Shown here: piece after piece, positions 1 to 7,896 of the stretch
Numbering within the stretch: the stretch's first letter is position 1
Layout of the letters: every line of letters begins with the position of its first letter
Source: Anaerobacillus sp.
GTDB taxonomy: Bacteria; Bacillota; Bacilli; Bacillales_H; Anaerobacillaceae
DNA length: 14,293 nt
Assembly: GCA_007120055.1 (NCBI GenBank)
Contig: SKOL01000740.1
Location: forward strand, 1-14,293
Direction: 5' to 3'
The notes under the pieces: model-generated
What the model was told of the DNA's origin: nothing
Database searches by the model: none
The model's input: the letters and a program-made list of their open reading frames with translations, nothing else
Translations under genes and position numbers: made by a program

Positions 1-221
1 AAAGCGTCTTTTTCAATATTCACTTCTTCAATTAGCTCTTCCATATCTTCTTTCCTCGTGTTATTCACTCTATTTTCTAAATCATTGAACTTTTGATCAA
101 CGTTACGAGGGTTCGCATCGGCACTTATCCCCATTTCTTTGCCAACGCTGTCGTTTATAATACTTTCCTTTTTCCCATCAGGGTGAGTAGATCGCGGTTG
201 AAAGCCTTTTTGACCTGTCAT
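1..221 (-). CDS. Unknown small hydrophilic protein, N-terminal part
   Basis: An open frame on the minus strand begins with ATG at 221 and runs off the left edge, giving 73 codons without a stop. A strong ribosome binding site (AGGAGGAA, complement of 229-236) lies 7 bases before the start. The visible protein begins MTGQKGFQPRSTHPDG and is very hydrophilic, rich in Lys, Glu, Asp and Asn, with no Cys, no signal peptide and no membrane segment. The second half is acidic and probably helical. I do not recognise the family. It is transcribed away from the thiolase gene, so the stretch at 222-454 serves two divergent genes. Confidence 0.7.
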   Translation of the reverse strand, partial: MTGQKGFQPRSTHPDGKKESIINDSVGKEMGISADANPRNVDQKFNDLENRVNNTRKEDMEELIEEVNIEKDA

Positions 222-301
222 AAACAAATTCCTCCTAAAATTAAACTTAATATTAGCTTGTGCTTATTTAGAAAATAGATGTAAATACCATTTAACTATT
301 T

Positions 302-317
302 TGGCATATTTCTTGCA
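302..317 (+). promoter_or_regulatory. Sigma-54 (-24/-12) promoter of the thiolase gene
   Basis: The sequence TGGCATATTTCTTGCA has the -24 GG (303-304) and the -12 GC (315-316) with exactly 10 bases between them, the rigid spacing needed by sigma-54 RNA polymerase. Transcription should start near 328, leaving a leader of about 127 bases before the thiolase ATG. The -24 box departs from the consensus TGGCAC only at the last base. Sigma-54 promoters need an activator ATPase, and a suitable one is encoded next to the thiolase gene. I see no clear activator dyad just upstream. Confidence 0.8.
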
Positions 318-329
318 TTTAAATTTAGT

Positions 330-371
330 GTGTTTTATTAGATTTTATAAATGGAAAAAAATATAAAACAC
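330..371 (+). promoter_or_regulatory. Leader hairpin at the predicted 5' end of the thiolase mRNA
   Basis: GTGTTTTAT at 330-338 pairs perfectly with ATAAAACAC at 363-371. The first arm begins about where the sigma-54 transcript should start, so the mRNA may carry a 5'-terminal stem. A second, weaker stem (395-401 with 409-415, one G-U pair) follows. A role in mRNA stability is inference; no riboswitch class is recognised. Confidence 0.35.
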
Positions 372-454
372 TGAATGATAAAAAGATCCAGATTGTCGCT
401 TATTTTGCGATAACTGACTTTCTAAAAACTATTAACTATTAGGAGGAATTATTC

Positions 455-1636
455 ATGAGAGAAGTAGTAATCGTTGGAGCAGCACGAACACCTATCGGTA
501 GTTTTGGAGGAACACTTTCAAGTGTATCCGCTGTAGACTTAGGAGTCACAGCAACTAAGGAAGCGATTAAGCGGAGTGGAATAGATCCAGAAGTAATTGA
601 TGAAGTATTAGTCGGTAACATTTTATCTGCTGGTTTAGGTCAAAATATCGCTAGGCAAGTAGCTGTCTTTTCGGGATTACCGGAAACTACACCTGCGATG
701 ACAATTAATAAACTTTGCGGATCTGGCTTAAGAACGGTTAGTATGGCAGCACAATTTATTAGCAACGGCGATGCGGATGTTATTTTAGCTGGTGGTGTTG
801 AAAGTATGAGTAATGCGCCATACATTTTACCAAATAGCCGTTGGGGTTATCGTATGGGAAATGGTGAACTCGTAGACACGATGATTCACGATGCATTAAC
901 AGATAAATTTCATAATATCCATATGGGTGTTACTGCAGAAAATATAGCTGAACGTTGGGAAATTTCAAGAGATGAACAAGACAAGTTTGCACTTCAAAGT
1001 CAACAAAGAGCGGAAAAAGCTCAAAAAGAAGGGATCTTTAATGATGAAATCGTCCCTGTAGAAATTCCACAAAGACGTGGCGAACCTACCATAGTTGATC
1101 AAGATGAATATCCAAAGCACGGATTAACCATCGAGAAATTAGCGAAATTAAGACCGGCATTTAAAAAGGACGGATCTGTAACCGCGGGGAACGCATCAGG
1201 AATTAATGATGGGGCTGCAATGGTGATTGTCATGTCTAAAGAAAAAGCTGACGAGCTAGGTTTAAAGCCATTAGCAACGATAAAGTCCTACGGAAATGCA
1301 GCAGTAGACCCGAAAATTATGGGGTACGGACCAGTTCCAGCAACTAAAAAAGCGTTACAAAAAGCAGATATGACGGTTGAAGATCTTGACTTAATCGAAG
1401 CTAATGAAGCATTTGCCGCTCAGGCGATCGCTGTTGTTAAAGATTTAGGATTAAATCAGGAAAAAGTAAACGTCAATGGTGGAGCGATCGCTCTAGGACA
1501 CCCAGTAGGTGCTTCTGGAACGAGAGTGTTAGTGTCGCTTTTATATCAAATGGAACGTCAAGATGCTAAAAAAGGACTCGCAACGTTATGTATTGGTGGA
1601 GGACAAGGAACAGCTTTAATTGTAGAGCGTGACTGA
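455..1636 (+). CDS. atoB: Acetyl-CoA acetyltransferase (thiolase)
   Basis: This 393-residue protein has the usual length of a biosynthetic/degradative type II thiolase, which interconverts two acetyl-CoA and acetoacetyl-CoA plus CoA. The acyl-accepting cysteine is Cys88 in NKLCGSG. The C-terminal motifs are [15 protein letters not shown] with His349, and CIGGGQG with Cys379, which is the complete catalytic set. The ATG at 455 follows an ideal AGGAGG at 441-446. The gene is alone behind a sigma-54 promoter and closed by a terminator, and the sigma-54 activator gene follows. With the CoA-transferase, permease and dehydrogenase downstream it most likely serves acetoacetate or 3-hydroxybutyrate use. 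The gene could also be named thl or phaA; the direction of flux cannot be read from sequence. Confidence 0.93.
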   Translation: MREVVIVGAARTPIGSFGGTLSSVSAVDLGVTATKEAIKRSGIDPEVIDEVLVGNILSAGLGQNIARQVAVFSGLPETTPAMTINKLCGSGLRTVSMAAQFISNGDADVILAGGVESMSNAPYILPNSRWGYRMGNGELVDTMIHDALTDKFHNIHMGVTAENIAERWEISRDEQDKFALQSQQRAEKAQKEGIFNDEIVPVEIPQRRGEPTIVDQDEYPKHGLTIEKLAKLRPAFKKDGSVTAGNASGINDGAAMVIVMSKEKADELGLKPLATIKSYGNAAVDPKIMGYGPVPATKKALQKADMTVEDLDLIEANEAFAAQAIAVVKDLGLNQEKVNVNGGAIALGHPVGASGTRVLVSLLYQMERQDAKKGLATLCIGGGQGTALIVERD

Positions 1637-1646
1637 TTTATATATT

Positions 1647-1675
1647 AGGAAGGATTGCCAAAGTCCTTCCTTTTT
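1647..1675 (+). terminator. Rho-independent terminator after the thiolase gene
   Basis: AGGAAGGA (1647-1654) pairs with TCCTTCCT (1664-1671) around a 9-base loop and runs into a T tract. It lies 10 bases past the thiolase stop, so the thiolase message is probably monocistronic. Confidence 0.85.
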
Positions 1676-1721
1676 CAATTAAACTAGTAAATTCTTTTTC
1701 TCCTAAGTTCGCTTACATTTA

Positions 1722-1730
1722 TGTTATAAT
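1722..1730 (+). promoter_or_regulatory. Extended -10 promoter (sigma-A type) of the activator gene
   Basis: TGTTATAAT is a consensus extended -10 element (TGn followed by TATAAT at 1725-1730). No good -35 box lies 16-18 bases upstream, which is normal for extended -10 promoters. The start would be near 1737. The activator itself is therefore probably made by the housekeeping polymerase and not by sigma-54. Confidence 0.6.
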
Positions 1731-1763
1731 AACTAAAAATTTAAAATAAGGTTGTGCTTTATT

Positions 1764-3161
1764 TTGACATACATTAAAGGTACTGATTTTATCGAAGAAA
1801 CATCATACCAACAAAAAGCAGAACTGTTAGAAACGATAATGGAATTTGCGTATGACGGTATTATTATGGTTGACCAAGACGGTTATATCACTATGCTGAA
1901 TAAAGAATATGCTGATTTTTTAGGTTTAACCGTTGAAGAGGCAATAGGAAAGCATTGTACTGAGGTTGTTGAAAATACTCGAATGCATGTAGTGGCTGAG
2001 ACTGGAAAGCCAGAAATAGCTGATCTTCAAAAAATAAATGGAGATTATATGATTGCAACAAGGATACCGATTATTAAAAACAATAAAATTAAAGGTGCCG
2101 TGGGCAAAGTTTTGTTTAAAAATGTAAGCGGTTTTAACTCGCTTCATAAACGTATAAAAAAAATGGAAAAAGAATTAAAAGAGTATAAAGGTGAGTTTAA
2201 GGAATTAAATAAGGCAAAATATAACTTTAATAATTTATTAGGCGACAGTTCTCAATTGAAAGAAGCAAAAAATCTTGCTGAAAAAGCAGCAACAACCGAT
2301 TCTAACGTGTTACTTTTAGGTGAAAGTGGGACGGGAAAAGAGCTATTTGCCCATGCCATTCATAATGCAAGCTCTAGGGCAGTGGGCTCGTTTGTAAAAG
2401 TGAATTGTGCAGCTATCCCTCCAGATTTACTAGAATCTGAGCTCTTCGGTTATGAAGAAGGCTCTTTTACAGGTGCAAAAAAAGGCGGTAAAAAAGGAAA
2501 ATTCGAGGCTGCAGACGGTGGAACCATTTTTTTAGATGAAATAGGGGAATTACCTTTGCATATGCAAGTAAAGTTTTTAAGGGTTTTACAAGAGCGTGAA
2601 GTAGAAAAAATCGGTTCCACTACAAGCAAACCCGTCGATGTGAAAGTGATTGCAGCAACAAACCGTAACCTAGAGGAAATGGTTGATAAAGGCGAATTTC
2701 GCCTAGATTTGTACTACCGTCTTAATGTCGTGATGATTAATATTCCCCCTTTACGAAAACGGGAAGGTGACATTATTTTATTAACAAACTTCTTGATGAA
2801 AAAACTTTCTGCAAGGTTAGGAAAAGAAGTGAGCGGGATTTCTGAAGAGGCGATTCGAGCGTTAAATGCATACGAATGGCCAGGGAATATTCGCGAACTT
2901 GAAAACGTCCTTGAACGAGCGATCAATGTTTGTAACCAAAAAGGCTTAATTGATGTGACGCATTTGCCAGAAAAAATTACCGGAAACATTGACCCTAAAT
3001 CAATAAAAAGTTTAGAACAAATCATAAAAGAAACGGAAAGAAAAGCACTTCTGGATAGTTTGGCGATAAGTAAAGGAAATAAATCGAAAGCAGCAAAACT
3101 ATTAAATGTTAGTCGCTCAACGTTTTATGAAAAACTAATGAAATATGACTTAATAGAGTAA
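1764..3161 (+). CDS. PAS-domain sigma-54-dependent transcriptional activator
   Basis: A 465-residue enhancer-binding protein that would hydrolyse ATP to open sigma-54 promoters. Residues about 20-120 form a PAS sensor domain, 125-155 a charged helical linker, and 160-400 the AAA+ domain. That domain has Walker A GESGTGKE (186-193), the sigma-54-contacting loop as GSFTGA (233-238, a Ser variant of GAFTGA), Walker B TIFLDE (254-259) and Arg-finger candidates Arg313 and Arg319. Residues 425-462 hold a Fis-type helix-turn-helix. No receiver domain is present, so the signal is probably a small molecule or redox state sensed by PAS. I chose TTG at 1764 because AAGG at 1748-1751 is 12 bases upstream; a TTG at 1752 would leave no room for a binding site. 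Its position between two sigma-54 promoters makes both the likely targets. Confidence 0.9.
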   Translation: MTYIKGTDFIEETSYQQKAELLETIMEFAYDGIIMVDQDGYITMLNKEYADFLGLTVEEAIGKHCTEVVENTRMHVVAETGKPEIADLQKINGDYMIATRIPIIKNNKIKGAVGKVLFKNVSGFNSLHKRIKKMEKELKEYKGEFKELNKAKYNFNNLLGDSSQLKEAKNLAEKAATTDSNVLLLGESGTGKELFAHAIHNASSRAVGSFVKVNCAAIPPDLLESELFGYEEGSFTGAKKGGKKGKFEAADGGTIFLDEIGELPLHMQVKFLRVLQEREVEKIGSTTSKPVDVKVIAATNRNLEEMVDKGEFRLDLYYRLNVVMINIPPLRKREGDIILLTNFLMKKLSARLGKEVSGISEEAIRALNAYEWPGNIRELENVLERAINVCNQKGLIDVTHLPEKITGNIDPKSIKSLEQIIKETERKALLDSLAISKGNKSKAAKLLNVSRSTFYEKLMKYDLIE

Positions 3162-3162
3162 G

Positions 3163-3203
3163 TTCGAATTAAACTCCTCAATGGAGTTATTCGAGCTTTT
3201 TTT
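3163..3203 (+). terminator. Rho-independent terminator after the activator gene
   Basis: AACTCC (3172-3177) pairs with GGAGTT (3183-3188), and flanking TCGAAT/ATTCGA bases extend the stem with one bulge. Seven T follow at 3197-3203. Confidence 0.85.
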
Positions 3204-3247
3204 ATCGTTTAGGAAACTTTAATTACAAATCATTTGCACGAAAACTA

Positions 3248-3333
3248 TCTAGCTCCAAAACTCTTCATTGAAGTGCTTCAGTGCAAGTTTTGCGACGAGT
3301 AACCGCAGGAGCAGGTGCCTTGCGCTTTTCTTG
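3248..3333 (+). repeat. Degenerate short interspersed repeat of Bacillaceae type
   Basis: The stretch starts TCTAGCTCC and ends GCGCTTTTCTTG, with a GC-rich body that differs from the AT-rich flanks. From memory, these two ends mark a short palindromic element scattered between genes in many Bacillaceae; the middle here is too degenerate to confirm it. No protein-coding frame is evident. Confidence 0.35.
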
Positions 3334-3416
3334 TTACAATAGCACCTCACATAATAAGAACGAACATTCGTGATTAATATATGTTTTTCTGTCAATATTT
3401 AAGTTAAAACAAAAAA

Positions 3417-3517
3417 CGTCCGAATATCCGAACATATTTAGATAGAAAAATTTTATAGTGTACGGAAATCCAGACATAATATATCGTTTTTAAAAATTAT
3501 GTATGGAAACCCTTACA
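3417..3517 (+). promoter_or_regulatory. Three phased 18-bp dyads: probable enhancer sites for the sigma-54 activator
   Basis: Three copies of the dyad TGT-N2-GGA-N2-TCC-N2-ACA lie at 3417-3434, 3459-3476 and 3500-3517. The middle copy, TGTACGGAAATCCAGACA, matches all 12 defined bases. The first (CGTCCGAATATCCGAACA) and third (TGTATGGAAACCCTTACA) miss two and one. The start-to-start steps are 42 and 41 bases, close to four turns of B-DNA, so the sites face the same side of the helix. They lie about 250-350 bases upstream of the sigma-54 promoter at 3766, the usual range for upstream activating sequences. Binding by the Fis domain of the neighbouring activator is inference. Confidence 0.65.
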
Positions 3518-3633
3518 TTTTCATTGATTTGAATATTAAAAATTTATCAAACTACTATAGGGAATAAAATTTTTTGATAAACTTTTAATTTTTTGCCTTT
3601 GTTCACATTCTTTTTAAAATATTTAAAGATTTA

Positions 3634-3745
3634 TGAAATTCATAATTCAATATCATCGCCATTAAGTAATTATATGTAGTTGCGTTAAGTCGTTCGCAAC
3701 TACATAAACATTGATATGGCTCAATTTAGGTAATTATGAAATTCA
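3634..3745 (+). repeat. 112-bp palindromic repeat, copy A
   Basis: One of three 112-bp copies in this window. Its ends are imperfect inverted repeats (TGAAATTCATAATT at 3634-3647, AATTATGAAATTCA at 3732-3745). A central perfect 12-bp stem pairs TATGTAGTTGCG (3673-3684) with CGCAACTACATA (3695-3706). Hand alignment gives about 95 of 112 bases identical to the reverse complement of copy B. No coding frame is present. The copy lies between the enhancer dyads and the sigma-54 promoter; its right end is 20 bases before the -24 box. Confidence 0.85.
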
Positions 3746-3765
3746 CTCAGATAATTTTATTTTTT

Positions 3766-3781
3766 TGGCACGACAATTGCA
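3766..3781 (+). promoter_or_regulatory. Consensus sigma-54 promoter of the CoA-transferase operon
   Basis: TGGCACGACAATTGCA matches the sigma-54 consensus TGGCACG-N4-TTGCA at every defined base, with GG at 3767-3768, GC at 3779-3780 and 10 bases between. Transcription should begin near 3792, leaving a leader of about 67 bases. The genes under its control are the CoA-transferase, the permease and probably the short-chain dehydrogenase. Confidence 0.92.
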
Positions 3782-3858
3782 TTTATTAAAAGTGAGATCT
3801 CACAAATAATTTTTTTTAAAACAAAAAGATAGCGTTTACAAATGATGGAGGGATTTTA

Positions 3859-5457
3859 ATGAGTTCAAAAGTAATGAGTGCTAAAGAGGCAATTCAAAAG
3901 ATCAAATCTGGTGCTACGATCGCAACAGGCGGTTTTGTTGGAAACGGTCATCCAGAGGAACTAACGAAAACTTTGGAGGAACGATTTTTAGAAAGTAGTG
4001 AGCCACGAGACTTAACCGTTATCTATGCGGCTGGGCAAGGAGATGGTAAAGAAAAAGGATTGAACCATCTTGGCCACGAAGGTTTAGTGGCAAAAGTGAT
4101 CGGTGGACATTGGGGGCTTGCTCCTAAACTTCAAAAGTTAGCGATTGATAATAAAATTCAAGCGTATAACTTTCCACAAGGTGTTATTTCACATTTATTT
4201 AGAGATATCACTGCTGGAAAGCCAGGGGTAATTACTCATGTTGGTTTAAAAACTTTTGTTGACCCGAGAAATGACGGTGGAAAAATAAATGATGTAACCG
4301 AAGAAGATTTAGTGAAGTTAACGGAAATTGACGGTAAAGATTATTTATTTTATAAAACGTTTCCAATTGACGTTACATTAATTCGAGCGACTTATGCTGA
4401 TGAAGATGGGAACGCTACTTTAGAAAAAGAAGCGGCTACCCTCGAAATTTTACCGATGGCCCAAGCGGCGAAAAACTCAGGTGGAATCGTTATTTTACAA
4501 GTTGAGAAAGTCGTTGAAAAAGGTAGCTTAGATCCGAGAATGGTAAAAATACCCGGCATTTATGTAGATGCGATTGTTGAAGCAGACGAACAATATCATA
4601 TGCAAACATTTGCGGAAGCGTTTAATCCATCCTATTGCGGTGAAATAAAAGCTCCAATTACTAGTTTAAAAACATTACCTTTAAATGAGAGAAAAATAAT
4701 CGCAAGAAGATCAGCAATGGAATTAATTCCAAATGCTGTAACCAATCTCGGTATTGGAATGCCAGAAGGTGTGTCGATGGTTGCAAATGAAGAAGGTGTT
4801 GGCGACCAATTAAAGTTAACCCTCGAATCTGGTCCAATCGGTGGAATTCCAGTAGGTGGGTTAAGCTTTGGAGCTGCCATTAATCCTGATTGTATTATTG
4901 ATCAGCCGTACCAATTCGACTTTTATGACGGCGGTGGTTTAGATCTAGCATTTTTAGGTTTGGCACAAACAGATCAAACTGGTAATGTAAATGTAAGTAA
5001 ATTTGGACCGAAGATTACAGGAGCAGGCGGGTTTATTAACATCACTCAAAATGCTAAGAAAGTTATTTTTTGTGGGACATTTACTGCTGGTGGGTTAAAA
5101 GTGAACATTGAAAACGGCCATTTAACTATTGAAAACGAAGGTAAGATTAAGAAGTTTTTAAGTGACGTTGAACAAATTACGTTTAGTGGTGAATATGCGG
5201 TTGAGAATAATCAACCTGTCCTTTATATAACAGAAAGAGCTGTTTTTGAGCTTAGTAAAGAAGGGGTCGTACTCACTGAAATTGCCCCCGGAGTCGATTT
5301 GCAAAAAGATATTCTTGAGCAAATGGATTTTAAACCGATCATCTCCGATCATTTAAAAACGATGGATGAAGCTATTTTTAAAGAAGAGAAAATGGGGTTG
5401 CAATTATCGGTTGAGAAACACGAAAAAACTAAAAATTTTATGAAACTATCATCGTAG
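3859..5457 (+). CDS. Acyl-CoA:acetate/3-ketoacid CoA-transferase, fused alpha-beta
   Basis: A 532-residue family I CoA-transferase in which both halves, separate proteins in AtoDA or ScoAB, are one chain, as in propionate CoA-transferase and E. coli YdiF. The alpha-type half (about 1-260) contains the CoA-binding glycine-rich stretch [14 protein letters not shown]. The beta-type half (about 275-510) contains the catalytic glutamate Glu323 in [12 protein letters not shown], which forms the glutamyl-CoA thioester. The ATG at 3859 follows GGAGGG. It is the first gene behind a sigma-54 promoter and lies 25 bases before a permease. The likely role is transfer of CoA from acetyl-CoA or another donor onto an imported short-chain acid such as acetoacetate; the exact substrate (acetoacetate, propionate, lactate, butyrate) cannot be read from sequence. 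Confidence 0.9.
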   Translation: MSSKVMSAKEAIQKIKSGATIATGGFVGNGHPEELTKTLEERFLESSEPRDLTVIYAAGQGDGKEKGLNHLGHEGLVAKVIGGHWGLAPKLQKLAIDNKIQAYNFPQGVISHLFRDITAGKPGVITHVGLKTFVDPRNDGGKINDVTEEDLVKLTEIDGKDYLFYKTFPIDVTLIRATYADEDGNATLEKEAATLEILPMAQAAKNSGGIVILQVEKVVEKGSLDPRMVKIPGIYVDAIVEADEQYHMQTFAEAFNPSYCGEIKAPITSLKTLPLNERKIIARRSAMELIPNAVTNLGIGMPEGVSMVANEEGVGDQLKLTLESGPIGGIPVGGLSFGAAINPDCIIDQPYQFDFYDGGGLDLAFLGLAQTDQTGNVNVSKFGPKITGAGGFINITQNAKKVIFCGTFTAGGLKVNIENGHLTIENEGKIKKFLSDVEQITFSGEYAVENNQPVLYITERAVFELSKEGVVLTEIAPGVDLQKDILEQMDFKPIISDHLKTMDEAIFKEEKMGLQLSVEKHEKTKNFMKLSS

Positions 5458-5482
5458 TTTAGCAATAAGGGGGGAGAAATTT

Positions 5483-6769
5483 ATGTTAGGTATTATTCTT
5501 GGGTTAGCACTATTAATGTATTTAGCTTATCGTGGTTGGTCGATCATTTGGGTCGCACCAATTACCGCCGGGGTTGTAGCGATATTTGGGGGACTTGAAC
5601 TTTTACCAGCTTATACAGACACATATATGGAAGGCTTCGTCAATTTCGCAAAAACATGGTTTCCGGTCTTTATGCTAGGGGCAATTTTTGGTAAATTAAT
5701 GGAGGAAACTGGAGCGGCACGTTCGGTTGCATTATCGATAACGAAAGTCATTGGTAAAGAGCGAGCAATTTTAGGGGTATTAGTTGCTGCGGCAGTTTTA
5801 ACATATGGTGGAGTTAGTTTATTCGTAGTTGTGTTTGCGGTTTATCCGTTAGCGATCGCTCTTTTTAGAGAAGCAAACATTACTAGAAAATTAATTCCTG
5901 CAACAGTGGCACTCGGTGCGTTTACGTTTACAATGACAGCGCTACCGGGTACACCACAAATTCAAAACTTAATTCCGATGGCATATTATCAAACCACACC
6001 TACGGCAGGGGCAATTATGGGGACAGTCGCCGGATTATTTATGGCAACGGCTGGCTACCTTTATTTAAGATGGCGTGAAAAGAAATTAAAAGCAGCAGGG
6101 GAATTTTACGATGAACCAAAAGGTCAAAATATTGAAGTGATTGATGAAAGTAAATTACCGAATGTCATTTTATCGTTTTTACCACTAATCACGGTAGTAA
6201 CAACGCTAAATTTATTCGATTGGGATATTATCACTGCGTTAATTACGGGGATTATCTTAATCATGCTATTAAACTTAAAAATGATGAAAAAGTTTATCGG
6301 TGCCATTAACGGTGGAGCAAGTGGCTCAGTTGTTGCGATCGTCAACACGAGTGCAGCTGTCGGTTTCGGTTCTGTCGTACGAGCTGTTCCGGGGTTTGAA
6401 AAGTTAACCGACTTTGTTTTAGGAATTCAAGGAAGTCCATTAATTTCGCAAGCAGTTGCGATCAACGTTCTAGCAGGTTCAACTGGCTCTGCTTCTGGTG
6501 GAATGGGAATTGCTCTTGAAGCATTAGGGGATCGTTACTATGAAATTGCGATGACAACGGGCATTAGTCCAGAAGCTTTTCATAGAGTAGCTTCGATTGC
6601 ATCAGGTGGTCTAGATTCTTTACCACATAATGGGGCAGTTTTAACGTTATTAGCGATTACAGGGTTAACTCATAAAGATTCATATAAAGATATTTTTGTT
6701 GTCGGATGTCTTATTCCGATTATCGGTGTTATTGTAGCCATTATTTTTGCCTCAATGGGCTTAATATAA
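5483..6769 (+). CDS. GntP-family permease (short-chain hydroxy/keto acid uptake)
   Basis: A 428-residue integral membrane protein with about 12 hydrophobic segments across its length. One long hydrophilic cytoplasmic loop lies near residues 195-225 (RWREKKLKAAGEFYDEPKG). The motif ALPGTPQIQNLIPM in the first half and the Gly/Ser-rich re-entrant stretch NVLAGSTGSASGGMG in the second fit the gluconate:H+ symporter (GntP) family. The ATG at 5483 follows a run AAGGGGGGAG, 25 bases after the CoA-transferase stop, so the two genes are cotranscribed. In B. subtilis the relative YxjC neighbours the scoAB CoA-transferase and a 3-hydroxybutyrate dehydrogenase (from memory). That context makes uptake of 3-hydroxybutyrate, acetoacetate or a similar acid more likely than gluconate. 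Confidence 0.88.
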   Translation: MLGIILGLALLMYLAYRGWSIIWVAPITAGVVAIFGGLELLPAYTDTYMEGFVNFAKTWFPVFMLGAIFGKLMEETGAARSVALSITKVIGKERAILGVLVAAAVLTYGGVSLFVVVFAVYPLAIALFREANITRKLIPATVALGAFTFTMTALPGTPQIQNLIPMAYYQTTPTAGAIMGTVAGLFMATAGYLYLRWREKKLKAAGEFYDEPKGQNIEVIDESKLPNVILSFLPLITVVTTLNLFDWDIITALITGIILIMLLNLKMMKKFIGAINGGASGSVVAIVNTSAAVGFGSVVRAVPGFEKLTDFVLGIQGSPLISQAVAINVLAGSTGSASGGMGIALEALGDRYYEIAMTTGISPEAFHRVASIASGGLDSLPHNGAVLTLLAITGLTHKDSYKDIFVVGCLIPIIGVIVAIIFASMGLI

Positions 6770-6797
6770 AATCTATGAAATACTTTTACTAACTGAG

Positions 6798-6909
6798 TAA
6801 ATTTCATAATTACCTAAAATGAGCCATATCAAACTATATGTAGTTGCTAGAGGTTTAACGTAACTACATATAGGTGCTTAATGGCGATAATATTCAATTA
6901 TGAAATTCA
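6798..6909 (-). repeat. 112-bp palindromic repeat, copy B (inverted relative to copy A)
   Basis: Same length and layout as copy A but on the opposite strand. The ends are TAAATTTCATAATT (6798-6811) and AATTATGAAATTCA (6896-6909). The central stem TATATGTAGTT/AACTACATATA is perfect for 11 bp and continues through a G-U and a C-G pair. It sits between the permease stop and the dehydrogenase ribosome binding site, so it would be transcribed as a hairpin within the operon. Copies A and B bracket the CoA-transferase and permease genes as inverted repeats. Confidence 0.85.
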
Positions 6910-6942
6910 TTAAACTTTTAAATTATCGAGGAGGAATAAAAA

Positions 6943-7683
6943 ATGAGATTACAAGATAAAGTAGCAATTATTACAGGTGGCGGAAGAGGAATTGGTGAAG
7001 TAACAGCGAAAACGTTCGCAAAGGAAGGAGCAAAAGTCGTTGTTGCTGATTTAAATGAAGCAGACATTGAAAAAACAGTGAGTGAAATTAAAGAAACAGG
7101 CGCAGATGTGATTGGTGCGGTTGTTAATGTAACGGATCGTAATCAAGTCGATGATTTAATTAAACAAACGGTAGATGCTTTCGGGCGTGTTGATATCGTT
7201 GTTAATAACGCAGGGATTACGATGGATGCGCAATTATTAAAAATGAGTGAAGATCAGTGGGATAAAGTTATCGATGTTAATTTAAAAGGGGTTTTCAATG
7301 TCGGACAGGCGGCAGCTCACGTAATGAAAGAACAACAAGGTGGCGTTATTCTTAATGCTTCATCGGTAGTTGGAGTATATGGAAACTTCGGTCAAACGAA
7401 TTACGCAGCGACTAAATGGGGCGTTAATGGAATGACAAAAACTTGGTCAAAAGAGCTTGGAAGATTCGGAATTCGTGTGAACTCAGTGGCACCAGGATTT
7501 ATTTTGACACCGATGACCGAAAAAATGCCAGAAAAAGTGTTGGATTATATGAAAGAAAAGTCTTCATTAAAGTTATTAGGTACACCTGAAGATATTGCCA
7601 ACGGATACTTATTTTTAGCATCAGATGAGGCACGTTTTATTACAGGTGAGATTTTAAGCATTGACGGTGGCGTAGTTTTATAA
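6943..7683 (+). CDS. Short-chain dehydrogenase/reductase (acetoacetyl-CoA reductase / 3-hydroxybutyrate dehydrogenase type)
   Basis: A 246-residue classical SDR, the normal FabG/PhaB length. The N-terminal Rossmann motif is TGGGRGIG (11-18), and Asp36 at the end of the second strand favours NAD(H) over NADP(H). NNAG is at 88-91, and the catalytic set is Asn113, Ser141, Tyr154 and Lys158. The C-terminus ends in the family pattern SIDGGVVL. The ATG at 6943 follows GAGGAGGAA. No promoter is obvious after the permease, so it probably shares the sigma-54 transcript through repeat copy B. Context with thiolase, CoA-transferase and permease suggests interconversion of 3-hydroxybutyrate(-CoA) and acetoacetate(-CoA). 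A housekeeping FabG role in fatty-acid synthesis is less likely here but cannot be excluded. Confidence 0.85.
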   Translation: MRLQDKVAIITGGGRGIGEVTAKTFAKEGAKVVVADLNEADIEKTVSEIKETGADVIGAVVNVTDRNQVDDLIKQTVDAFGRVDIVVNNAGITMDAQLLKMSEDQWDKVIDVNLKGVFNVGQAAAHVMKEQQGGVILNASSVVGVYGNFGQTNYAATKWGVNGMTKTWSKELGRFGIRVNSVAPGFILTPMTEKMPEKVLDYMKEKSSLKLLGTPEDIANGYLFLASDEARFITGEILSIDGGVVL

Positions 7684-7742
7684 AATAGGGGCTGTCAAAA
7701 GTGTCTGACACCACGCGCTTTACTATAAAAAGAAAAAAGGTT

Positions 7743-7814
7743 ATTATTAAACAACCTATTTAATAATCAAAAAAGGGTCTTTTATTTTACAAAGTTAAAA
7801 TGGAGAGACCCTTT
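7743..7814 (+). terminator. Tandem hairpins, probable terminator after the dehydrogenase
   Basis: ATTATTAAA (7743-7751) pairs with TTTAATAAT (7759-7767). Next, AAAGGGTCT (7772-7780) pairs with AGACCCTTT (7806-7814), with an inner ATTTTA/TAAAAT match lengthening the second stem. A T-rich stretch follows. The second hairpin is the better terminator candidate. The 40 bases before it contain the small palindrome GTGTCTGACAC (7701-7711). Confidence 0.6.
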
Positions 7815-7896
7815 ATTCTATATTTTTAAAAGGGAAATTATTGTATTAAGAGAATTTATATAATGAAGAAGTAGAACTTGAAAGGGGAGTTTAAAG

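Noticed and set aside
222..301. Enhancer dyads upstream of the thiolase promoter
   Set aside because: The best candidate (TGTAAATACCATTTAACT at 270-287) matches only about half of the defined bases of the dyad.
7701..7711. GTGTCTGACAC palindrome and the ACAGGGACGGTGCT motif at 10045 as members of one REP family
   Set aside because: The two motifs do not match each other and each occurs once here; the resemblance to REP sequences is from memory only.
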